This document shows, piece by piece, positions 33,831 through 41,045 of a stretch of DNA of 64,000 nt. The stretch lies in the IMG/VR virus record IMGVR_UViG_3300036832_000855, positions 58,420-122,419 of that record. The stretch is one strand, 5' to 3'. Numbering within the stretch: the first letter of the stretch is position 1; each line of letters begins with the position of its first letter. Source of the DNA: a virus. The notes beneath the pieces are model-generated. The model did no database searches and was not told the origin of the DNA. It saw nothing but the letters and a program-made list of their open reading frames with translations. The position numbers and the translations under genes are program-made.

Positions 33831-35404
33831 TTCTTTCTCCTTCCAAAAGCCTCGTAGTCCGCCGCGACCTCGGCACTCGATCGGGGTGTCGCCCCGGCGC
33901 GGATGCGGGACACGCGGGGATCCTTCATTCCGGCCGGTAGGTGCCTTTCGGGCGCGAACTCGAAGTCCTGATGCTGACGGGGCAACCCGCCGCCTTCCTT
34001 GGGTTTGCCGAGACTGCCGATCACGTCCACCCACTTACCGGCACGGCCACGGGGGTGAAGCGCCTCCTTGAACAGTCCGGCCTCGGCCAGCCGGGCGCGC
34101 AGCACCTTCTCGCGCGCTCGGGCACGCGCGAATTCGTCGCCGGTCTTCGCAGCCTTGCGCGCCAGCACAGCCTCGGCCAGCAAGGACACCGTCCGGGTGT
34201 AGTCGCGGCCGTCCGGGATCGTCGGGTTGGACCGGACGAGCGCGTCGGCCGTCGGCCCGGTCGGCTGCTCACGGCCGTCTGGGATCGTCAGGTCGGGCGG
34301 GTTGGCCATCGCACCGGAGGGCGCAAAGATCGGCTTGTCGTAGGTGGGCGTGCTCTCGCGGCCGTCCATGATCGGGTTTGACGGCGTGCCGCCGTAGCCG
34401 AAGATGAGCGTCGTCTCCTCCAGCCGCTTGATTCTCGTCACGGCGGTCTCCTTCTCGATGGGCTGCTCGGCGTGGTACTTCAAGGTCGCTGGCGCCTTCT
34501 TGGGCGGCGCGAGCTTCATCCGGCTCCCGCCAGTCCGGCTGCCGTGGCGCGGGGTCGGCGCCCTGGTTCGCAACACCGCGGGCTGCCCTGGGATCTTCTT
34601 CGTGGCCGCGCTCGCAGCGGTCTTCGCCTTGGCCTTGGCCTTCGTCGTGGTCTTGGCGGCGCTCGCCGCCAGCCCGATCAGCAGGCCCTTCGTCTCAGGC
34701 CCGACAACGCCGTCGACGGCGAGCCCGTTCGCCTGCTGCAGCTTGCGCACGGCCGCTTCCGTCTGCGGGCCGAAGCGGCCGTCCTTCGTGACCCTATACC
34801 CGGCGGCGGTGAGCGTCGCCTGCAGGTTCGAGACCGCGGGGCTGGCCGTGCCGGTCAGGCCCGCGCCCTGCTGCAGGTTGGCGGTGCCGAGATGACCCGG
34901 GCCCTGGACGGTGGCGTTCAGGGCCTTCGAGAGCCCCGCTGCGGCCGTAGTCGTCCCGCCCTTGCCCTTGGTCGTCTTGCCCGTCGCCTTAGCCTTCGAG
35001 ACCTTCTTGGTCTTCGTGGAGATCGGCGTGCCCTTCGCGGTGAGCCCCAGCGCCTTCTGCGTCTGCGCAAGCGTCTGGTCCGGCGGGTTCTGCATGATCG
35101 CCATCGTCGCCGCGTCGATGTTGCCGCTTCCCGCGAGCCCGTAGCGGTTCTGGAACGCCGCGACGGCCAGCTTCGTCTGCGGCCCGTACTTGCCGTCAGC
35201 CGTAACCTTGAAGCCGAGCTGCTGCAAGCGCTGCTGGAGCTGCAGGGTCGTCTGGTCAGGCCCGGCCGCCCCGTGTCCGGCGCCGTAGCTGACTATCCAC
35301 TTCCCACCCCTCCCCCGGGGGTGGAGCTGCGACTGCCAAGCACCGGTGCCGGTGGGCGGCGGAGCTGCTGGCGGGGGAGCGGCTGGAGGCGCGGAGACCG
35401 ACAC
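33827..35404 (-). CDS. virion/injected protein with two peptidoglycan-binding domains
   Basis: 525 residues from a GTG at 35404. Proline/Ala-rich start, then QLHPRGRGGKWIV at about 25-37. Two PG-binding-1-like domains follow, near 50-105 (LQLQQRLQQLGFKVTADGKYG) and 190-245 (LQATLTAAGYRVTKDGRFG), separated by Lys/Thr/Ala linkers. A region of repeated IPDGR motifs precedes a C-terminal helix paralogous to the 33462 protein. A second HPRGRAGKWVDV motif lies at about 460. It would bind cell wall; the HPRGR motif links it to the 929-residue protein. Confidence 0.7.
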   Translation of the reverse strand: MSVSAPPAAPPPAAPPPTGTGAWQSQLHPRGRGGKWIVSYGAGHGAAGPDQTTLQLQQRLQQLGFKVTADGKYGPQTKLAVAAFQNRYGLAGSGNIDAATMAIMQNPPDQTLAQTQKALGLTAKGTPISTKTKKVSKAKATGKTTKGKGGTTTAAAGLSKALNATVQGPGHLGTANLQQGAGLTGTASPAVSNLQATLTAAGYRVTKDGRFGPQTEAAVRKLQQANGLAVDGVVGPETKGLLIGLAASAAKTTTKAKAKAKTAASAATKKIPGQPAVLRTRAPTPRHGSRTGGSRMKLAPPKKAPATLKYHAEQPIEKETAVTRIKRLEETTLIFGYGGTPSNPIMDGRESTPTYDKPIFAPSGAMANPPDLTIPDGREQPTGPTADALVRSNPTIPDGRDYTRTVSLLAEAVLARKAAKTGDEFARARAREKVLRARLAEAGLFKEALHPRGRAGKWVDVIGSLGKPKEGGGLPRQHQDFEFAPERHLPAGMKDPRVSRIRAGATPRSSAEVAADYEAFGRRKK

Positions 35405-35437
35405 AGCAGAAGCGTACGGCCGTGTCGGCCTCCTACC

Positions 35438-35623
35438 TCAAGCGGGATCTCGCGTGTGCGCGAGCGTGGCGGCCGCGCATGGCGAGCACATCCACACGCT
35501 GACCTTCGTCCGCTCGTGCGGCTCGCCGAGCCAGAAGTCGACCTGCGTGTCGGCCGCGCCGGTACACAGGCCCTCGATCGCCGGATGGTTGATCCCGCAG
35601 AGGCAGTGGCAGCCGCTAGGCAA
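35438..35623 (-). CDS. small Cys-rich protein
   Basis: 61 residues. Four to six Cys (GCHCLCGINH, GLCTGAAD and CSPCAAAT) suggest a zinc knuckle. The start overlaps the ParB-like stop by 8 bases. Function unknown. Confidence 0.55.
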   Translation of the reverse strand: MPSGCHCLCGINHPAIEGLCTGAADTQVDFWLGEPHERTKVSVWMCSPCAAATLAHTRDPA

Positions 35624-36521
35624 CCACCGCCTCCTCCTCCTCGATCACGGCCTCGCTCTGCCCACGGTCGATCTCTTCCGGCGTCAGGATCCGCGGGAAC
35701 GCCTCCGGTGAGGAGCCGCCCGCACGCCAGCGCAGGTTGCCGGTGTTGATCGACCGGTCGGCGCGCCAGTAGTTGAACGCCTTGATGATGACCGCCGCCT
35801 GCACCTGCGGGCCAAGGTCCATCGGGCGGCGGACGCCGAGCTTGCGCAGCGCCAGGATCGCGCTGCCTCGCGGCAGCTCCTCGCCGGTCGCGAGGTAGCC
35901 GAAGAACGCGTCGGCCTCATCGGGGTCGACCTCGCTGAAGACGTAGTGCAAAGCCGTCATCAGACCCGGGGCGAACCACTGGCCGTGACCGCGGACACGC
36001 CACATTACGGGGAGGGAGTTGCGCAGATTCGGCTCGGCCTCGTACGTGGCCACCAGCTCGGCCGTGGTCGCGCTTGTCGCCGGGTGATGCCCGCCGGTGC
36101 GGCCCATGATGCCGATCGCCCGGTACTGGTGAACCTGCTTGACCGCGGCCGACAGCGGACTGACGTTCTGCTCGCCGTAGTGCAGCTTGAGGATGTCGCT
36201 GAACCCGCGCTTGAGCCCGTGGTCCATCGAGTCCTGGAAGTGCTTCGGGACGTTGCGCATGACCGGCAGGTCGACGGCCTTGTCGGCCTTGACGATCGCC
36301 AGCAGCCGGTGCTGGCCGTTGAGCAGCCTGCCCTCGGGCGTAATCGCCAGCGGCTCGCCGACGGGATGCCAATTGCCAGTCTCCATGTCGCGCGCGTACT
36401 GGTCGACGCGCCGGTCACGGATATGCCGGTTCGACTTGTTGGTCTGCAGGAGATCGTTGGCGATCTCCGGAGTGATGCGTTCGATGGCTAGCGTGGGCAA
36501 GCCGTTGCGCCTGCTGGGCAC
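35616..36521 (-). CDS. ParB/sulfiredoxin-like nuclease-domain protein
   Basis: 301 residues. The N-terminal region has NRHIRDRRVDQYARDMETGNW and an IVEG-like LLNGQHRLLAIVKADKAVD motif at about 60-85, the signature of the ParB-type GxxR fold used by phage ParB-like proteins. The remainder is helical with MGRTGGHHPAT and an acidic tail. Function could be DNA binding/nicking or partition-like regulation; in phages such proteins are of unclear role. It lies after the degenerate promoter P13. Confidence 0.72.
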   Translation of the reverse strand: MPSRRNGLPTLAIERITPEIANDLLQTNKSNRHIRDRRVDQYARDMETGNWHPVGEPLAITPEGRLLNGQHRLLAIVKADKAVDLPVMRNVPKHFQDSMDHGLKRGFSDILKLHYGEQNVSPLSAAVKQVHQYRAIGIMGRTGGHHPATSATTAELVATYEAEPNLRNSLPVMWRVRGHGQWFAPGLMTALHYVFSEVDPDEADAFFGYLATGEELPRGSAILALRKLGVRRPMDLGPQVQAAVIIKAFNYWRADRSINTGNLRWRAGGSSPEAFPRILTPEEIDRGQSEAVIEEEEAVVA

Positions 36522-36551
36522 TGGTCCTCCTCGGGTCGGGTACGACCAAGG

Positions 36552-36580
36552 AGTGTAACGCCTAACGTGAGCTATGCGGC
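36552..36580 (-). promoter_or_regulatory. degenerate palindrome-spacer promoter P13
   Basis: On the minus strand a -10 like TACACT is preceded by a 17-base spacer TAGCTCACGTTAGGCGT, which keeps the first half of the palindrome. The -35 (GCCGCA) is poor. The leader contains CCCGACCCGAGGAGG before the ParB-like gene. It lies within the 3' end of the upstream gene. Confidence 0.45.
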
Positions 36581-36777
36581 GCTCGTGGCAGTTCGTCCAC
36601 GTAGCCCGCCTTCGTGCGCCACACGGCGCCGCAGCCGCCAGCGTCGAGGTCGCACATCACTTCGCTGTAGTCGCTCGGCGTGTGCTGGTAGCCGCTGAAC
36701 GCCGAGTGGTTGCAGTAGTACTGCGTCACAAGCCACGCGTCGCGGCGCCCACACTTGCAGACCGTACCGCCGCTCAT
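36562..36777 (-). CDS. small zinc-ribbon-like protein
   Basis: 71 residues with VCKCGRRDAWLVTQYYCNH and YSEVMCDLDAGGCGAVW, two Cys pairs that would bind zinc. Starts overlap the next gene's end by 4 bases. Probably a nucleic-acid or protein binding small protein. Confidence 0.6.
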   Translation of the reverse strand: MSGGTVCKCGRRDAWLVTQYYCNHSAFSGYQHTPSDYSEVMCDLDAGGCGAVWRTKAGYVDELPRAPHSSR

Positions 36778-37022
36778 GCGTTCAGGCGCCGGTAGACGGC
36801 GTAGATCTCAGGCCACTCGGAGCGCATGCCGCGCCGGACGCTGGCGTCGCCGCCGTTGTCGAACGGGTCATTCTCGATCCACACGCGACACCAATCCTCG
36901 ACGTCGTAGATCCCCTCGTCGATGTCGAGTCCGGCGCGGACGTCGGCGTTCATTCGCGCGATCGCCCACTCGCGGACCTCGGCGATGTTCTTGGCCCAGT
37001 ACTGGGCCCCGACTCTGATCAC
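36774..37022 (-). CDS. unknown small acidic protein
   Basis: 82 residues from a GTG at 37022 that couples to the upstream stop (GTGA). MIRVGAQYWAKNIAEVREWA and DEGIYDVEDWCRVWIEND, then RSEWPEIYAVYRRLNA. All-helical. No family recognised. Confidence 0.55.
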   Translation of the reverse strand: MIRVGAQYWAKNIAEVREWAIARMNADVRAGLDIDEGIYDVEDWCRVWIENDPFDNGGDASVRRGMRSEWPEIYAVYRRLNA

Positions 37023-38020
37023 CTCGGCTTGCGCCGGTAGAGGTATGGCTTGCCCTTCTTGAGCGGCACCGCAATCTGGATGAGCCCGCGATCGTGGCAC
37101 GCATGAGCGACATTGGATGTCGTGTGCCCCTCCCCCCAGCGGCCCCATTCCTCGGGGAACGTCAACGCCTCCTTGCGCCAGCGCTCGGGCTCGCGCTTGA
37201 GCGTCGATTCGGCTAGCTGGCGTGGCGGAGCTAGGGCGTAGCCCGCGGGCACGTCCGGCTCGCTCGCGAGATCGTCGTGCATCCGGCCGATCTCCGTCGA
37301 GCGCCGAATCGCCCTCAGCGCCGCGCTCTGCAGCCGCGCGTCGACGTCGGCGGCGTAGACCGTCAGCGTCGCGTAGCCGCGCTCGCCGGGCACAAACAGC
37401 TCGGGCACCGCCTCGCGGGCGCTCGCGGGCGACATCTCGCTCGCGTCGGTGCGGTCGGCGACGATCGCTCGCGCGGACGCGTGCGGCCCGGAGCCGCCGT
37501 AGCCGAACTCGAACTCGCCGTGCCGGTCGTCGGGGAGCAGCTCGCGCCGCTCGCCGCCGCGGACGGCGTAGATCCGGACGTCGTCGCCGGTCCCGTCCAT
37601 CTCGGCGGACCGCTTCGCATCCCAGCCGTACTTCGTGTGCCAGCGCTCGGCCGGGATCGGCCCGCGGACCACCTCGTAGCGCGTCGGGTCGGCGTCCAGC
37701 TTGAGCCAGCCACTGACGTAGACGTAGCCGCCGCTCTGCTGCGTGTTGCCAACGATCACGCCGCGGTTGTCCTCGTAGACCGTGAACTCGCCCTCGCGGT
37801 AGATCAGGTCGTAGCGCTGCTCGCGCAGGTTGGTGAGCGCCGCCTTGATCGCGCCGCCGTTGAGCCAGGCGATCAGCTCGCGCTTGGCCTCGTCGGTCTC
37901 GGCGACGAGATCCTGGCGATCGTGCACCAGGTCGTTCGGGGCGATCAGTCGCGCGCCCCACGCCGTGGTGACGTCCTCCGGGACGCCTCGTGAGTAGCCG
38001 AATGCCAGTTGCATCTTCAC
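37019..38020 (-). CDS. unknown 333-residue protein
   Basis: MKMQLAFGYSRGVPEDVTTA start, then a domain with GEFTVYEDNRGVIVGNTQQ, YEVVRGPIPAERWHTKYGWD and the acidic DDVRIYAVRGGERREL. The C-terminal part (ALTFPEEWGRWGEGHTTSNV, HACHDRGLIQIAVPLKKGK) looks like a separate small module. No family recognised. Ribosome site GAGGAG lies before the ATG in the P11 leader. Confidence 0.62.
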   Translation of the reverse strand: MKMQLAFGYSRGVPEDVTTAWGARLIAPNDLVHDRQDLVAETDEAKRELIAWLNGGAIKAALTNLREQRYDLIYREGEFTVYEDNRGVIVGNTQQSGGYVYVSGWLKLDADPTRYEVVRGPIPAERWHTKYGWDAKRSAEMDGTGDDVRIYAVRGGERRELLPDDRHGEFEFGYGGSGPHASARAIVADRTDASEMSPASAREAVPELFVPGERGYATLTVYAADVDARLQSAALRAIRRSTEIGRMHDDLASEPDVPAGYALAPPRQLAESTLKREPERWRKEALTFPEEWGRWGEGHTTSNVAHACHDRGLIQIAVPLKKGKPYLYRRKPR

Positions 38021-38262
38021 TTCTCCTCGGTCGGTGTCTGCATTGAGTCTAGCACATGATGCGCGCTAGTGGGGATGCCGTAGTAGTCGGTCACGGCCGC
38101 GACGGCGTCGGCCCTGTCTTCGAACGCGCTCCATTCGAAGTCGCCCTCGAACTTGTGGTGCGCCCAGAGCACCCAGCCAGCCTTCTGCCGGTGCAGCTCG
38201 ACGTGGTACAGGCCGCTCTCCCAGACGGCGCTCGGCGGCGTCTTGCGCGGCCTGCGCATCAT
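38017..38262 (-). CDS. unknown small protein
   Basis: 81 residues with MMRRPRKTPPSAVWESGLYH, LHRQKAGWVLWAHHKFEGDF and a terminal SAHHVLDSMQTPTEEK. Promoter P11 lies in its last codons, so the downstream gene has its own promoter. No known family. Confidence 0.55.
   Translation of the reverse strand: MMRRPRKTPPSAVWESGLYHVELHRQKAGWVLWAHHKFEGDFEWSAFEDRADAVAAVTDYYGIPTSAHHVLDSMQTPTEEK
38046..38074 (-). promoter_or_regulatory. degenerate palindrome-spacer promoter P11
   Basis: TAGACT as -10, spacer TAGCGCGCATCATGTGC (the 17-base near-palindrome with two changes), but -35 is CCCCAC. It precedes an ACACCGACCGAGGAG leader before the ATG of the 333-residue gene at 38020. Confidence 0.5.
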
Positions 38263-38444
38263 CCGACGGACACCATCACAACGATGCCCGCCGTGCGGGC
38301 GGCGTCAATCACGTCGACAGCCTCGGCCGTCTCGCGCACCTCAAGCTCGGGCAGCCGTGCGGCGATCTTCTCCGCCAGCGCGCGGTCGGTGCCGCAGTCG
38401 CGGACGATCCGCCCGGTGGTCTGGTCAACTACAACGATCCTCAT
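38259..38444 (-). CDS. unknown small protein
   Basis: 61 residues from the ATG at 38444. MRIVVVDQTTGRIVRDCGTD and LAEKIAARLPELEVRETAEA, then an AARTAGIVVMVSVG strand. No family recognised; it overlaps both neighbours. Confidence 0.55.
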   Translation of the reverse strand: MRIVVVDQTTGRIVRDCGTDRALAEKIAARLPELEVRETAEAVDVIDAARTAGIVVMVSVG

Positions 38445-38674
38445 CAGGTCTCCTCGGTCGGGTACTTGCCTTCGTGCAGGCGCTTCCAGAGGATCGCCTG
38501 CGCCTTGTCGTGAGCCTCGGCCAGGCTTACGGCCTCGACCACGACGAAGGTGTTCGCGGGCCAGCCCGCGTCCATCAGGTTGCGCTGACGCTGCACAGCG
38601 ATACCGCGGTTTTTGCCCCGGTAGAGCTGGCGCGTGCCGCCCGCGTAGTCCTGCATCAGGAAGAGGGTCCTCAC
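38444..38674 (-). CDS. unknown small protein
   Basis: 76 residues. MRTLFLMQDYAGGTRQLYRG and RNLMDAGWPANTFVVVEA, then a helical AEAHDKAQAILWKRLHE end. Basic and short; no function assigned. Confidence 0.5.
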   Translation of the reverse strand: MRTLFLMQDYAGGTRQLYRGKNRGIAVQRQRNLMDAGWPANTFVVVEAVSLAEAHDKAQAILWKRLHEGKYPTEET

Positions 38675-38907
38675 TCAACCACCCGCAGGGAGATCGGACC
38701 GTGACGTCCGACCTGGCCGTTCGGCCAGCGGACAACGATCACGCCGCCCTGAGCGTTCGAGTGCGGGACGTGCCGCAGCACCTCGCCGACGGGCAGCCCA
38801 TCGTGGTCGGCGCTCGTGACGCGCGCGCCGACGGGGAACTTCTTACGGGCCGCGCGCGCGGCCTTGTTCCGGCGCAGGACGGCGCGCTGCTGCTTGGTGT
38901 CGGTCAT
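38671..38907 (-). CDS. unknown small basic protein
   Basis: 78 residues. The N-terminal MTDTKQQRAVLRRNKAARAA is Arg/Lys/Ala rich, followed by GARVTSADHDGLPVGEVLRH and VIVVRWPNGQVGRHGP, a small beta-barrel-like strand set (SH3-like). Function unknown. Confidence 0.5.
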   Translation of the reverse strand: MTDTKQQRAVLRRNKAARAARKKFPVGARVTSADHDGLPVGEVLRHVPHSNAQGGVIVVRWPNGQVGRHGPISLRVVE

Positions 38908-39095
38908 CGCTCGGGCCTCTCCCGGCGCACGCGCAGGCGGCCAAGCGCACGAGCGAGCCGACGCTCGTCGCCGCGCCGGTAGGCACGCTCGACGGCCTGG
39001 CGCTCGCGGTCGATCTGGCCCTCGTGCTGCAGGACGTCGATCTCAGCCAGGCTGTACGGCGTGTCGGCGCGCAGGTCGTAGAAGGCGCTGGTCAT
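38904..39095 (-). CDS. unknown small helical protein
   Basis: 63 residues. DTPYSLAEIDVLQHEGQID is followed by RERQAVERAYRRGDERRLAR, Arg-rich helix. It overlaps the neighbours by 4 bases. No family. Confidence 0.5.
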   Translation of the reverse strand: MTSAFYDLRADTPYSLAEIDVLQHEGQIDRERQAVERAYRRGDERRLARALGRLRVRRERPER

Positions 39096-39370
39096 CGGTC
39101 CGCGCTCCGGTCGATGATCTCCAGGGGCGCGGGCAGCGAGTCTTCGGCCACCTTGGTGGCGTCGATCCAGCGCTCAGCACCGGACTCGGTCCGCACCAGC
39201 AGGCGCGGCTCCGGACCGTACTGGCCCGTGTTGGAGTCGTACTCCAGGATGGTCACGCGCTCGCCCTCAGCCAGCGCGGGCCGGGTCTTCCAGCGCCGCA
39301 CCGGGTCGCGCAGCGTGACCACGGCACCGGGGTGATCCCAGATGCTGCGGCTCAGCAGGTGTTCCCACAT
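39092..39370 (-). CDS. unknown small protein, first gene behind promoter P4
   Basis: 92 residues from the ATG at 39370. WEHLLSRSIWDHPGAVVTL and WKTRPALAEGERVTILEYDS followed by RLLVRTESGAERWIDATKVA. A GACCGAGGAG ribosome site lies 6 bases before the start. The frame is open further upstream through the leader, but this start has the site. Confidence 0.6.
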   Translation of the reverse strand: MWEHLLSRSIWDHPGAVVTLRDPVRRWKTRPALAEGERVTILEYDSNTGQYGPEPRLLVRTESGAERWIDATKVAEDSLPAPLEIIDRSADR

Positions 39371-39416
39371 TGCGTCTCCTCGGTCGGGGGACGGAGGCCC
39401 TCTCGCCTCCACCTAC

Positions 39417-39445
39417 AGGATAACACATGATGCGCGCTAAGGCAA
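39417..39445 (-). promoter_or_regulatory. palindrome-spacer promoter P4 with leader hairpin
   Basis: TTGCCT, 17-base spacer TAGCGCGCATCATGTGT, then TATCCT. The transcript starts with a hairpin GGAGGC...GCCTCC (39393-39410) and ends in CCCCGACCGAGGAG before the ATG at 39370. The -35 overlaps the stop of the upstream gene at 39437. Confidence 0.8.
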
Positions 39446-39628
39446 GTCGAGCGCGGCGATCAGCTCGCCGACAGCGCGGCGCCGGGCAGCCCGGTCGCAC
39501 TCGACCCAGGCGTACAGCCAGAGCACGTTCTTGACGTCCGGCGGCGCCAGCGCGCACTCGATCTCGGCCTCGATCCGCTCGAACGGGATCCCCGCGGCCA
39601 TCATGGCGTCAATCTCGGCAGCTCCCAT
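39437..39628 (-). CDS. unknown small protein
   Basis: 63 residues from the ATG at 39628, chosen for the GGGAG five bases upstream (an ATG at 39640 would add four residues). MGAAEIDAMMAAGIPFERIE, then ALAPPDVKNVLWLYAWVECD. All-helical. No family recognised. A weak TTGCGC/TAATAG pair with a 15-base spacer (39752-39778) could serve it. Confidence 0.5.
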   Translation of the reverse strand: MGAAEIDAMMAAGIPFERIEAEIECALAPPDVKNVLWLYAWVECDRAARRRAVGELIAALDLP

Positions 39629-39670
39629 TGTGACTCCCATCCTCGGCGTCGTCCCGGCTGCCGGGATACT

Positions 39671-39692
39671 GCCAGGCCAGTCGGGGCCTGGC
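39671..39692 (-). terminator. hairpin in gene-poor stretch
   Basis: GCCAGGCC-AGTCGG-GGCCTGGC, a perfect 8-bp stem with 6-base loop, no U-tract in either direction. It could end minus-strand transcription from the tRNA region or shield the following message. Confidence 0.4.
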
Positions 39693-39713
39693 TAGCGCCC
39701 GTCGTGAGCAATC

Positions 39714-39745
39714 CCGCACGTAGCGAGAACTTCGGCCACGTGCGG
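39714..39745 (-). promoter_or_regulatory. hairpin, 8-bp perfect stem
   Basis: CCGCACGT and ACGTGCGG arms flank 16 bases. Together with the hairpin at 39671 it structures the gene-poor stretch 39641-39854, in which I see no gene. It may be a leader element of the transcript that runs from the tRNA-Glu region. Confidence 0.35.
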
Positions 39746-39854
39746 ACGTTGCTATTACAGTGAAGAAGTCTTGCGCAAGCGCGGCCGGGCGCGCCCAGCG
39801 CCCCCCAGCCCAAGCCCCCATGGGCGGCGCGTCCGGCCGACGAACTTCGAAAGG

Positions 39855-39927
39855 CAGCGCCAGGGAGGGTCGAACTCCCGCTTCCGCCTTGAGAGGGCGG
39901 CGTCCTGGCCACCTAGACGATGGCGCC
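39855..39927 (-). tRNA. tRNA-Glu (anticodon CTC)
   Basis: Full cloverleaf on the minus strand: acceptor GGCGCCA/TGGCGCT (one G-U), D arm GTCT..AGGAC, anticodon stem CCGCC/GGCGG with loop CTCTCAA, and T arm GGGAGTTCGACCCTCCC. Discriminator G; CCA is not encoded (CCT follows). Anticodon CTC reads GAG, an abundant codon in this GC-rich phage. Confidence 0.92.
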
Positions 39928-39964
39928 GTGGGTACTGCGGTGCCCCGGCGGCTATCCTATCCCG

Positions 39965-40312
39965 ATGCCGTACAGGGACCGTGAACAGCAGCGGCGCTAT
40001 CAACGCGAGCGCCTAGCTGCGATCCGAGCCACATGGATGGCCGGACACGTCTGTGAAGAATGCGGATCCACGGAGCGACTCGAAGTTCATCACCGCGACC
40101 CAGACCAGAAGATTGACCACCGCGTGTGGAGTTGGAGCACGGAGCGTCGGGAGGCTGAACTCGCCAAGTGCGCGGTGCTCTGTCGCCCCTGTCATAGCAA
40201 GGCGCATCGTCGGGGCGAGCACGGCAAGGGGTCGTCTCACTACCTCCGTGGCTGCCGGTGCGAGCCCTGCGTCGCCTACAACCGCGCACGGCGCGCGAGG
40301 CAACGCAGGTAA
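39965..40312 (+). CDS. HNH endonuclease (probable homing or mobile nuclease)
   Basis: 115 residues on the plus strand from an ATG at 39965. A basic helical N-terminus (YRDREQQRRYQRERLAAIRA) is followed by a zinc HNH-like core: HVCEECGSTERLEVHHRDP, ELAKCAVLCRPCHSKAHRRG. Two CxxC pairs and the H-H residues of the nuclease centre are in place, and a further CRCEPC pair ends the protein. It lies between tRNA-Glu and the tRNA-Met-like gene, opposite to the local direction, as homing nucleases often do. Confidence 0.8.
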   Translation: MPYRDREQQRRYQRERLAAIRATWMAGHVCEECGSTERLEVHHRDPDQKIDHRVWSWSTERREAELAKCAVLCRPCHSKAHRRGEHGKGSSHYLRGCRCEPCVAYNRARRARQRR

Positions 40313-40451
40313 TCGCTTGGTTACCCCGTCGAGGAGTCGAACCCGATCCTCCGGGATCTCGGCGCTGGCTCGGCGGATCGAGCGCTCGGCCTTGATCTCC
40401 GCTCCGGAGAAGAACCGCTCCGGGGCCGCGGCCCCTTAGGACCGCACCTAC

Positions 40452-40480
40452 AAGATAGCACACATCGTGCGCCAGCGCAA
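40452..40480 (-). promoter_or_regulatory. palindrome-spacer promoter P5
   Basis: TTGCGC, 17-base spacer TGGCGCACGATGTGTGC, then TATCTT. A GGGGCC-GCGGCCCC palindrome follows (40422-40435). It would transcribe leftward, antisense to the HNH gene, toward tRNA-Glu. Between 40313 and 40451 I see no complete gene: one open frame without a start (FFSGAEIKAERSIRR, then IPEDRVRLLDGVTKR) looks like a decayed coding fragment. Confidence 0.78.
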
Positions 40481-40515
40481 GGGGAAAGGGCCGGATTCTC
40501 GTCCGACCCTCTCCG

Positions 40516-40598
40516 GGCTGGTAGTGGGACTCGAACCCACGACCTTCGGCGCGCGCTAGAGGACTCGCCCCGACGAGCTGCCGCTGCTCCATACCGCC
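40516..40598 (-). tRNA. degenerate tRNA-Met-like gene with lengthened anticodon arm
   Basis: The minus strand reads GGCGGTATGGAGCAGCGGCAGCTCG, an intact D arm (GAGC/GCTC). It ends with AGGTCGTGGGTTCGAGTCCCAC, an intact variable and T arm very like elongator tRNA-Met. The acceptor 3' side has an extra A (TACCAGCC for an expected TACCGCC), and the anticodon arm is an 8-bp stem with one G-G mismatch (TCGGGGCG/CGCGCCGA) closing the ten-base loop AGTCCTCTAG in place of a normal 7-base loop. The normal CAT anticodon is gone. It is 83 bases long against about 73 expected. Probably non-functional as a tRNA, or a tRNA-like decoy (inference). Confidence 0.6.
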
Positions 40599-40755
40599 TC
40601 CAGGAACGCTACCGCACGACACAAGACGTGCGGCTACCCTACCGGCGTGGAGATCCTCTGGACCGTGATCGCCGTGGTCGTAGTCGTGGTCGCGCTCGTC
40701 GCTACCGACTCCGACGACTGGCTCCCCTTAGGCTTCCTCCCGAAAGGAGGTGAGC

Positions 40756-40998
40756 ATGGTCACCGCGAAGTTCAAGGTCTCACGCGTCAGCCCGATGGGC
40801 GCGGAGACGGTCGAGGAAGCGTGGGCAACCGAGGTCGAACTGACCCCGGACTACGCTGGCGGCGCAAACAAGCAGTGGTCGGAGGCGACTCCGTCCGGCA
40901 TGTGCCGTCTGACGATCACCAACAAGGCAGCGCTGGAGCTGCTGCCGCTTGGTGAGCAGATCACAATCTACTTCGCGCGCGACGGCGAACGGCCCTAG
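40756..40998 (+). CDS. small protein of unknown function (plus strand)
   Basis: 80 residues from an ATG at 40756 with a perfect AAAGGAGGTGA ribosome site. FKVSRVSPMGAETVEEAWAT and ELTPDYAGGANKQWSEATP are followed by LTITNKAALELLPLGEQITI and an ARDGERP end. The ribosome site forms a hairpin (CCTCC-CGAAA-GGAGG) that could hide it. No family recognised; a similar protein size and layout is found for small virion or regulatory proteins. Confidence 0.65.
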   Translation: MVTAKFKVSRVSPMGAETVEEAWATEVELTPDYAGGANKQWSEATPSGMCRLTITNKAALELLPLGEQITIYFARDGERP

Positions 40999-41045
40999 CC
41001 GCGAAGACGGCGCGAGCGTAAGGGTGTCCGGAGCCGCGCCGACCT

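Noticed and set aside
37222-37993. Plus-strand and alternative minus-strand Arg/Ala-rich frames in the 333-residue gene
   Set aside because: They are GC-rich mirrors with Arg/Ser runs; the 37019-38020 frame is the one with overlap to neighbours and normal composition.
40313-40420. T-arm-like sequence suggesting another tRNA on the minus strand
   Set aside because: GGGTTCGACTCC is present, but the T stem has mismatches and no matching acceptor 5' strand exists; the same bases fit a decayed coding frame.
40647-40955. Plus-strand frame with GTG start and hydrophobic N-terminus
   Set aside because: After 35 codons it overlaps the much better supported 40756 gene for 200 bases in another frame; it may be a short leader peptide but is not supported as a full gene.
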